Part shown: piece after piece, positions 1 to 6,594 of the stretch | Layout of the letters: each line of letters starts with the position of its first letter | Numbering within the stretch: the first letter of the stretch is position 1 | DNA from: Chryseobacterium sp. R2A-55 | GTDB lineage: Bacteria > Bacteroidota > Bacteroidia > Flavobacteriales > Weeksellaceae | DNA length: 64,000 bases | Direction of reading: 5' to 3' | Assembly (NCBI RefSeq): GCF_021401085.1 | Contig: NZ_JACBFP010000006.1 | Span: 1 to 64,000, forward strand | Translations under genes and position numbers: made by a program | The notes under the pieces: generated by a model | The model's database searches: none | What the model was told of the DNA's origin: nothing | Seen by the model: only the letters and a program-made list of their open reading frames with translations

Positions 1-406
1 TCGTTCTTAATTCCTCCGGAGATTTTTTTTTGTAGCCATTTTATGGGTTTTTAAAAGGTTAATGAAAACAAAGTTAATGAAACGGCGAATGGGAAAAGCT
101 ACCGGAGGTTTAGTTCAACATAATATCACTAATAATAACCCAAATATAGCACAATATTTTTAACATATTCTCATCCGCTTTCGCTGCAGATCATAGCATG
201 ATGCCGCATCAAGTTCCAAAATCAAAGAAACCAATACCAGAGCGAGTTGACACAAGGTATTTAGGGGGTACGATTTATAAATTTTTACGTAAAAATTTAT
301 AAATCGTACCAACAAACTCTTGCACGAGTGTTCACTTTCACTCTAACTTCGTTCCCGAATTCAAATCATATCCGGCCGGAATGTCTAACCTCTTAAACCT
401 ACCATC
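1..406. other. Gene-free left edge of the window
   Basis: No credible reading frame is visible in these 406 bases. The stretch is AT-rich and holds one striking feature, the perfect palindrome listed separately at 267-310. The region just before the first gene (about 315-400) could carry its promoter, but I see no clear TAnnTTTG box. Confidence 0.6.
267..310. repeat. Perfect 44-bp palindrome without a loop
   Basis: The left arm (267-288) begins GGTACGATTTATAAA and the right arm (289-310) is its exact reverse complement, ending TTTATAAATCGTACC. There is no spacer, and the arms are AT-rich except at their GGTAC ends. It has no U-tract, so it is not an ordinary terminator. It could be a protein-binding dyad, a cruciform-forming site or a mobile-element end. 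Confidence 0.9.
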
Positions 407-619
407 ATGAAAAAATTAAATGGGTATTTATGGGTGACATTCCTTTTGGGAATATTACTCTCCGCTTGCAGAGAGCAGGAAAGACACCCCGTCAACGAAT
501 TTACAGTCAATAGTACCGAAACCATGGAAACCAACAACACCAGCGGTCCCACTAATCCCCCGCCACCAAAAGACAAACCGAAGGACCGCGACAATTGGAG
601 ACCGGCCCCGGCAAAGTGA
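407..619 (+). CDS. Small putative lipoprotein, 70 aa
   Basis: The protein begins with a short basic N-terminus, a hydrophobic stretch of about 14 residues and a lipobox (LLSAC), so lipidation at Cys21 is likely. The mature part is short, polar and Pro/Lys-rich (PPPPKDKPKD) with no recognisable domain. The gene is followed one base later by a 54-codon frame and then the MauE-like gene, so it probably opens a four-gene plus-strand unit. I do not recognise a function. The frame is supported by the export signal and the tight spacing rather than by known homology. Confidence 0.6.
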   Translation: MKKLNGYLWVTFLLGILLSACREQERHPVNEFTVNSTETMETNNTSGPTNPPPPKDKPKDRDNWRPAPAK

Positions 620-620
620 C

Positions 621-785
621 ATGGAAATGAAAGAAATCACCGCAACTTCCGGGCAGAAATGCCCGGAGAGCGGTATCTGGAAAGTAAAAGGCGCATGGTC
701 CACCACCATGCCCATCGCCAAGGGACAGGTGATGCCCCTCTACGGAGAAAGAAAAGCAACCTGGACCCTACTGTACTCAGGTTAA
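621..785 (+). CDS. Short conserved-looking protein, 54 aa
   Basis: This small frame starts at ATG 621, one base after the preceding stop. It encodes MEMKEITATSGQKCPESG and continues with an IWKVKG...PIAKGQVMPLY pattern. The motif 'SGQxCPxSGxW...KGxxMP' is one I associate with very short Bacteroidetes proteins of unknown role found beside secreted proteins. It has a single Cys (residue 14), no signal peptide and no membrane segment. The downstream MauE-like gene begins 17 bases after its stop, which suggests co-transcription. The functional role is unknown. Confidence 0.55.
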   Translation: MEMKEITATSGQKCPESGIWKVKGAWSTTMPIAKGQVMPLYGERKATWTLLYSG

Positions 786-802
786 CGACAAAAAGTAAAC
801 TC

Positions 803-2308
803 ATGAAAACAATCTTATTTTGGTTTCCAAAAATGACGACCTACTTTTTCGCACTACTCTTCACCTACGCAGCGGTAAGCAAAATACTGGATTTCGAAAA
901 CTTCCAGGTGCAGATTGCGCAATCGCCTTTGCTCAGCGCCTATGCGGGAACCATATCTTATGGGGTTATCATTATCGAACTTGCAATCGTAATATTGTTA
1001 CTCATCCAAAAAACCAATCGATTGGGTTTATATGGCTCGCTTTCCCTGATGACCGCTTTCACCGTCTATATTTACCTGATTCTCAATTACAGCGACTTCG
1101 TACCGTGCTCTTGTGGTGGAATCTTAGAGAAAATGGGATGGACGGAGCATTTGGTCTTTAATATAGGTTGCGTTTTGCTAGCAGCTTTAGCAATTGCCTG
1201 TGTAGAAACCTACAGCAACAGAAAAATTGTAAAATATGGAATTGTAATTGGTTCCGTGATCTGCATTTGCTCAATTTTAGTACTATCTTTATTTTATTCA
1301 TCAGAATATATTATCAAGAAAGAAAACAATTTTACAAGAAGATTCTTGATACATCCGGTCATAGAAGAAAAGGTATTTGACTTAAAAGTAAATTCATTTT
1401 ATTTTGCAGGTCAAAATGATGAGAAACTCTATTTGGGAAATGTTACCGCACCTCTTGTGTTCACAACGATAGATCAAAATCTGTCTGCAATAAATCAAAA
1501 GAGAATTAAGCTTCCACGCACTGATTTTCCATTTAGAAATTTGCAGGTGCAAACTTGGAGAAATTATTTTTTTATTTCTGACGGCAGTGTACCTGTGATT
1601 TTTAAAGGAAGCATCAGCAAAGATTCCGTTAAAATCATCAGTTACCGTGATGCTTATTTCACCCAAATGGCTGTTTTAGATTCGACAAGATTTGCATTAA
1701 GGACTCAGAGCAAATATACGCAACAATATACCTTAGCCAGCCTATACCTTAACAGAAAGCCAAAAACCATTTTATACCCCAACTTATTGCAGAAACAGGT
1801 CGACGGTGTTTTTGATAGTGACGGAAAGTTAATTTTAAGCCACAGTGAAAAGAAGTTTGCATATGTGTACAGTTATCGAAACCAGTATCTACTTGCCGAT
1901 TCGAACTTTAATCTCTTTGGACGGTTTAAAACAATCGACACAGTGAATCAAACTAAAATTACTGTGAAAGCAATGGAAGACGGGAGACATAAAATGACGG
2001 TTCCTGCAATTAAGGGAAATATAAATTCTGTTGCCAATCAAAATTTATTATTTGTGGAATCAGGATTAATGGGGAAATATGAGCCTGCTAAATCCTGGAA
2101 ATTCAATTCTGTTATAGATATCTACCGTATAGATAAACAAGAGTATGTCGGCAGCTTTTATATTAAGAAAAGAAATGATAAATCAATTTCGGATATGTAT
2201 GCCACGGATACCAACCTGTTTGTTATCATCGGTAGTGAAATAGTAAAATACAAATTTACCAGACCAATCATTAACCTTTATAAAGGGAAAGCCGAAAACC
2301 TTAAATAG
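803..2308 (+). CDS. MauE/DoxX-family redox-associated membrane protein with a large C-terminal domain, 501 aa
   Basis: I chose ATG 803 over an upstream in-frame ATG because the extra 48 residues are not membrane-like and overlap the preceding small gene. The first ~130 residues form four to five hydrophobic helices of the MauE/DoxX type, with the motif VPCSCGG at about residues 100-106 (Cys102 and Cys104), typical of thiol-redox members. Residues ~140-160 form another membrane segment. About 330 residues follow, predicted extracytoplasmic, with recurring beta-strand patterns but no domain I can name. MauE-like proteins are linked to disulfide handling of exported proteins. Here the next gene encodes a small exported protein with four cysteines, a plausible client. 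The reaction and client are inferred. Confidence 0.8.
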   Translation: MKTILFWFPKMTTYFFALLFTYAAVSKILDFENFQVQIAQSPLLSAYAGTISYGVIIIELAIVILLLIQKTNRLGLYGSLSLMTAFTVYIYLILNYSDFVPCSCGGILEKMGWTEHLVFNIGCVLLAALAIACVETYSNRKIVKYGIVIGSVICICSILVLSLFYSSEYIIKKENNFTRRFLIHPVIEEKVFDLKVNSFYFAGQNDEKLYLGNVTAPLVFTTIDQNLSAINQKRIKLPRTDFPFRNLQVQTWRNYFFISDGSVPVIFKGSISKDSVKIISYRDAYFTQMAVLDSTRFALRTQSKYTQQYTLASLYLNRKPKTILYPNLLQKQVDGVFDSDGKLILSHSEKKFAYVYSYRNQYLLADSNFNLFGRFKTIDTVNQTKITVKAMEDGRHKMTVPAIKGNINSVANQNLLFVESGLMGKYEPAKSWKFNSVIDIYRIDKQEYVGSFYIKKRNDKSISDMYATDTNLFVIIGSEIVKYKFTRPIINLYKGKAENLK

Positions 2309-2336
2309 AGTAGGCACTCATTCAAATTTTTTTAAT

Positions 2337-2606
2337 ATGAAAAAATTAATTCTACCTGTTGTTACAGTTTTACTTGGCACAGGTGCTGCTTTCGGTACTC
2401 AGGCAGCAAAAAGTACATCAGCAAGAGTTGCTGTTAATGCGTACAGAATCGACGCTCTTACAGGAGCATGTGTTGACGCTCAGCAACAATGTGAGACATC
2501 AGGCACGGCTCCGTGTGTATGGAGCGGTGATGGAGGCACACACTTAGTGGAGAAAATCTCGGATAATCCTACAATGTGTGGACAAGAATTATTCTTTAAA
2601 CCGTAA
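2337..2606 (+). CDS. DUF6520-family small exported protein, 89 aa
   Basis: An N-terminal signal-like stretch (MKKLILPVVTVLLGTGAAFG) is followed by a short mature region with four Cys residues (near 45, 52, 60 and 81) and a 'YRIDALTGACVDA' segment. This matches the layout of Flavobacteriia proteins grouped as DUF6520: small, exported, Cys-containing, often next to MauE/DoxX proteins. It lies 28 bases after the MauE-like gene and is followed by a strong terminator, so it ends the operon. The four cysteines suggest two disulfides, perhaps formed with help from the MauE-like partner. The biological function of the family is unknown to me. Confidence 0.75.
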   Translation: MKKLILPVVTVLLGTGAAFGTQAAKSTSARVAVNAYRIDALTGACVDAQQQCETSGTAPCVWSGDGGTHLVEKISDNPTMCGQELFFKP

Positions 2607-2616
2607 CAAAAAAAGG

Positions 2617-2653
2617 AAGCCGTCTCACAACTCGTGAAAGACGGCTTTTTTTG
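2617..2653. terminator. Bidirectional rho-independent terminator between convergent operons
   Basis: The stem AAGCCGTCT (2617-2625) pairs with AGACGGCTT (2639-2647). A T-run follows on the plus strand, and an A-run precedes it (T-run for minus-strand transcripts). It separates the plus-strand DUF6520 gene from the minus-strand S9 peptidase gene. Part of it, CCGTCTCACAACT (2620-2632), recurs inverted at 2719-2731 just inside the peptidase 3' end. Confidence 0.85.
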
Positions 2654-2712
2654 TTATTTTTCCTGTACCCCTATATGAGAATGTATTTCGTTTCGCGGAT
2701 TCTCAACCCACA

Positions 2713-5211
2713 TCATTTAGTTGTGAGACGGACTCTTTTCATTTGTTTATCAATCCATAATGCATTCTTTTTATCCTTCAGAAAATAATCCCACCATTCC
2801 AGAACTTTGTAATACAGGTCTTTTCTTTCAGCAGAACTAAAATCTAAATTATGCCCATGCGAAGAATAGAACAAAGCAATTACATCTTTGTTATTTCTTC
2901 TTAATCCTATGTAGAACTCCATTACCTGATCCCAAGCAATATTTTCATCCTTTTTCCCTGCCCATAACAGCATAGGTGCAATAACATTTTCACAGTAATT
3001 AATCGGACTGTTCGAAAAATACAATTTCTTATTTTCACTGAAGGGGATCTTCATTTCATACTGTCCATTTTCATACTGCCAGTAAAACGGACTATGGAAA
3101 TTGTAATTATAGGAAAAATAAGAACGAACCAAATCACTATTCCCAGCTCCGGAAATATAGGCAGCAAAACGATTGGAGTGCGTTGCAATAAAATTGGTTT
3201 CGTAACCACCATGTGAGTGACCTGTTAATCCAATTTTTTCTTTGTTGATATAACTTCTGTTTTCAATAGCATCCAAAGCTTTGTTAACGCAGTCTAAAGC
3301 CGAAAGTCCGGTTCCCATCTTTCCATAAACTATATCCGGTAAATAAACAAAATATCCACTTTCAACAAGGGCACGGATATCAAACGCAATATCATTATTG
3401 TATCCCAATATGAGATGCTGGTTATAGGTATCGCTTTGAATCTGGTAGATCCTTACAACAACAGGATATTTCTTTTCAGGGTTGAAATTTTTCGGATAAT
3501 ACAATATTCCCTTTAACTCCTTATGATCGGAATTTTTGTAATATATCATTTCACGTTTTAAAGTCTTATCAACATTATTACCGACAGCTTTATAGATTTT
3601 AACCTCTTTTTTTCTTTCGATATCGCGGAATGCAAGCTGTATCGGGTCATTGTAACTTTCCTCGGTATAGACAAATCTGTTTTTATCAGCAGTATAATAA
3701 AATTCCCGAATAAATTTAGGAGTGCTTTTGATGATTGGTTTCTGAATTTTATCCCTAACAGAAAAATAAGCCGACGAATCCGTGAAAGTATTTTTAGCCT
3801 GTACCAGCAATGGTTCATTCTTGTTCAAAGTTGAACGGTATATATGAAAATAGCTAGCCATCAATCCTGTTCGTGCCTTATTCAATATTCGTGTCGAGTT
3901 TTCTTTTCCACACAATTGAGCGTTAAATTCATTTGCTAGCACGTCATATACTAAAAGACCATTATCGCTCTCAAAATAAATCAGACGGCAATCGAAATTA
4001 AAAACAGGGTTTTTAAGAAAATCCTTTGCAATGACTCTTTTTTTTGAAGATACCATATCACACAAAACCCATTCGCTGTTCATATTAAGATACAAAAGAT
4101 ATTCTCCTTTCATTGAGAGATAAAGCGATGAATCTTTCACAATATCGAATTCCTCGCATTTTAAAGAATAAAGGTTGAGAAGAGATATCTTTATGTCTTG
4201 CGTCCGTGTGACATAATTTTGCAGTTCACCATCAGTAAATGCCAGAACATACCTATCATTTCCGGTACACAAAAGAGTATGGAATTTAGCTGTCGGCAAT
4301 AGAGTAGCTTTTCCTGAAGCATCAACAAGCCAATAGGTATTGACCGCATCAAATTCCAGCTGGTGATTAATAAGGTTCCCGTCATTCCCGTACCATATCT
4401 CAACATTTTTACTTCTCTTAATTTTAGATTGTGCTTTAATCAGATAGCTTCCTTTATCGCCAATTTCATTAACCGAAAGGTAATCTTCTTTGTTAATCGG
4501 ATGAATAATCGGCTTTAAAACCACACCCGAAACAATATTGATAATCACTGCCTGCTCTGCCAAATCATCTTGCTTTTCTTCGATCACATAGAGCAATTTC
4601 CCAGACTGGCTCAGCTCGAATCTTTTAATTTTAAGAGTGCCTGCATATAGTTTTCTTGGGCCGGCTCCCGAAACATCATCAACTTCATATAGGCTTCCTG
4701 TTTTTCTCAGAACATACATCTTATTTTGATTATCCGTTTGGGGAAAACCCTGAATACTGTCGAGCCTGTATAGTTCATTTCCGGATATATCATACACTGT
4801 AAATGTACTGTTGTTGTTCAGAATGGAATACCTGCCGGACTGTTCGAGAGTCGTTACTTTTTTTATGTCATTATAGATGATGTTCCTGTCGCTTTTTAAA
4901 TTCCGATATACTGCCTTATTAAGAGAAGCTGCAATTATGGCTTCCTCTTTTAAAAACCCCTGCGACATATTAAACCCAACCAGAGATATTGGTTTGAGTA
5001 CAGATTTTTTCGTACTTAAGATCAAGAGTGAATCCCTGTTAAGATCATAGTACTTAGCAGCAAGTACCCATTCACCTTTACCCGACAGGCTAAGAATTTT
5101 TAGCCTGTATTGATGATTCATCTGGTATTCAAGGCTATCCCTCCTTGTCTGGCTATTGAACATCTGTAAAAAGCATAAGGTAAAGAGCGCCAAATATGCG
5201 ATTGCTTTCAT
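2713..5211 (-). CDS. S9 family peptidase (prolyl oligopeptidase-like), exported, 832 aa
   Basis: I place the start at ATG 5211, two bases after the SusD stop. The protein then opens with a signal peptide (MKAIAYLALFTLCFLQ). The first ~550 residues are rich in beta-strand repeats, consistent with the propeller of S9 enzymes. The alpha/beta-hydrolase domain carries the nucleophile elbow GHSHGG (Ser ~666), an Asp in WAGKKDEN (~755) and a His in SSHGHN (~785-787), the expected Ser-Asp-His order. These enzymes cleave short peptides, often after proline. As the third gene of a SusC-SusD operon, it probably trims peptides at or beyond the outer membrane or in the periplasm. Substrate specificity is unknown. 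Confidence 0.85.
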   Translation of the reverse strand: MKAIAYLALFTLCFLQMFNSQTRRDSLEYQMNHQYRLKILSLSGKGEWVLAAKYYDLNRDSLLILSTKKSVLKPISLVGFNMSQGFLKEEAIIAASLNKAVYRNLKSDRNIIYNDIKKVTTLEQSGRYSILNNNSTFTVYDISGNELYRLDSIQGFPQTDNQNKMYVLRKTGSLYEVDDVSGAGPRKLYAGTLKIKRFELSQSGKLLYVIEEKQDDLAEQAVIINIVSGVVLKPIIHPINKEDYLSVNEIGDKGSYLIKAQSKIKRSKNVEIWYGNDGNLINHQLEFDAVNTYWLVDASGKATLLPTAKFHTLLCTGNDRYVLAFTDGELQNYVTRTQDIKISLLNLYSLKCEEFDIVKDSSLYLSMKGEYLLYLNMNSEWVLCDMVSSKKRVIAKDFLKNPVFNFDCRLIYFESDNGLLVYDVLANEFNAQLCGKENSTRILNKARTGLMASYFHIYRSTLNKNEPLLVQAKNTFTDSSAYFSVRDKIQKPIIKSTPKFIREFYYTADKNRFVYTEESYNDPIQLAFRDIERKKEVKIYKAVGNNVDKTLKREMIYYKNSDHKELKGILYYPKNFNPEKKYPVVVRIYQIQSDTYNQHLILGYNNDIAFDIRALVESGYFVYLPDIVYGKMGTGLSALDCVNKALDAIENRSYINKEKIGLTGHSHGGYETNFIATHSNRFAAYISGAGNSDLVRSYFSYNYNFHSPFYWQYENGQYEMKIPFSENKKLYFSNSPINYCENVIAPMLLWAGKKDENIAWDQVMEFYIGLRRNNKDVIALFYSSHGHNLDFSSAERKDLYYKVLEWWDYFLKDKKNALWIDKQMKRVRLTTK

Positions 5212-5213
5212 AT

Positions 5214-6584
5214 TTAATATCCGGGATTTTGAGGATTTAAGTTGCTGTTGAGTTGCAGGTCTTTCTGCGGGATAGGCCATAATTGGTGAAATGATTGCCA
5301 ATTCGGTTTAGCAGAAACAAGGTTGCTTAAATTTCCGTTTCGTTTCAGATCAAAAAAACGATGCCCCATTTCCGTAAAAAATTCTCGTCGGTTCTCATTA
5401 CTAATCTCAGATAATAGTATTGCCTGTGAAGTACCGACAGGTAAAGCCAAAAGCCCTGCCCGTTGTCTCGTGGAATTAATATAAGGTAGTGCCTGACCAA
5501 GCTTGCCCTGCTTTGCCAATGTTTCCGCCAGTAGGAGATAAACTTCTTCCAAACGGAATACGATCGAATATTCAGAAGTATTATTGGATCGGTTCTTATA
5601 CTTATCAGCACGATACCAAGTATTCCCTCCTACAGTTACAGTTGCCATCCAATTCTGTTTTCTGAGATCAGAAGAAGCAAAGGAGTTTACCAAATTTGTT
5701 GATAATGCATAGTTTGATGGCGCTACATTTGTAAAATAGTAAATACCGGCTTCCTTTGTCGCATCCCCTGAATTTTTTGGCTTTAGCTGCCATAAGATAT
5801 GTTTACCTGATTTTTGAAATACCTTAGTAATATCATTTTCAAAAGTATATAAAGGACTTTGAACGATGCTTTTTAGTTTTGTTTCTGCATCACCGTACCG
5901 AAGCTCAGCCATATATACTTTTGCAAGCATCAGTTCCGCTACTTTACGATTTACAAAAATCCTTTCAACATTACTATAATCATCATTGAGCAATGTAATG
6001 CAGGTACCCAAGTCGCTTTCTAGCTTTGCCAACACGTCCGAATACGAAGTTTTTCCTATAAAACTGTTTGTTTGATAATCCGTGCTATTTACATAGGGAA
6101 TATCGCCGTAGATCTGTTGAAGGTAAAAATGCAGTATTGAGCGTACTAACAATGCTTCACCTGTTATCCTGTTTTTGTCAGCAGTTGCTAATGAGGAATT
6201 CTGTACACCCTCCAAAATGGAATTGGCAAGATAGATTTGCTGGTATGTATTAGCCCAGACTGCATAGATGCTCAGATTACTTGATATCAGCTGATTTTTG
6301 TAAAGCTCATAGACTCCATTTGTAGCCGTTGTCGCATAGCAATCAACATCATCTGTGTAAATACTCATAAATACACCGATTTCGTCTCCAGCTACTAATG
6401 AATTATCTCTGACTCCCGAATATAAAGCCGCTAAAGCTGCATTAGCGGTCTGTGTATCGGTAAAAACAAGATTCCTGTCAATCTGATTTTGAGGAATATC
6501 AACCTCCAGCATTTTTTCGCAGGAAATTATACTTGTGATGCTTAAAAAAAGGATAGTTCTTATATAGTTTCGTATGTTTTTCAT
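5214..6584 (-). CDS. RagB/SusD family nutrient-uptake outer-membrane lipoprotein, 456 aa
   Basis: The N-terminus is a lipoprotein signal with lipobox SIISC (Cys22), followed by the KMLEVDIPQNQI segment typical of SusD proteins. The middle carries TPR-like helical pairs, and the C-terminal part has the family's FTEMGHRFFDLKRNG motif and ends near LNPQNPGY. SusD proteins are surface lids that capture ligand for their SusC channel. The gene lies 10 bases downstream of SusC and 2 bases upstream of the S9 peptidase, so it is the middle gene of an operon. The peptidase neighbour suggests a peptide or protein ligand rather than a glycan, and no glycosidase is nearby. Confidence 0.93.
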   Translation of the reverse strand: MKNIRNYIRTILFLSITSIISCEKMLEVDIPQNQIDRNLVFTDTQTANAALAALYSGVRDNSLVAGDEIGVFMSIYTDDVDCYATTATNGVYELYKNQLISSNLSIYAVWANTYQQIYLANSILEGVQNSSLATADKNRITGEALLVRSILHFYLQQIYGDIPYVNSTDYQTNSFIGKTSYSDVLAKLESDLGTCITLLNDDYSNVERIFVNRKVAELMLAKVYMAELRYGDAETKLKSIVQSPLYTFENDITKVFQKSGKHILWQLKPKNSGDATKEAGIYYFTNVAPSNYALSTNLVNSFASSDLRKQNWMATVTVGGNTWYRADKYKNRSNNTSEYSIVFRLEEVYLLLAETLAKQGKLGQALPYINSTRQRAGLLALPVGTSQAILLSEISNENRREFFTEMGHRFFDLKRNGNLSNLVSAKPNWQSFHQLWPIPQKDLQLNSNLNPQNPGY

Positions 6585-6594
6585 TTTCTATTTT

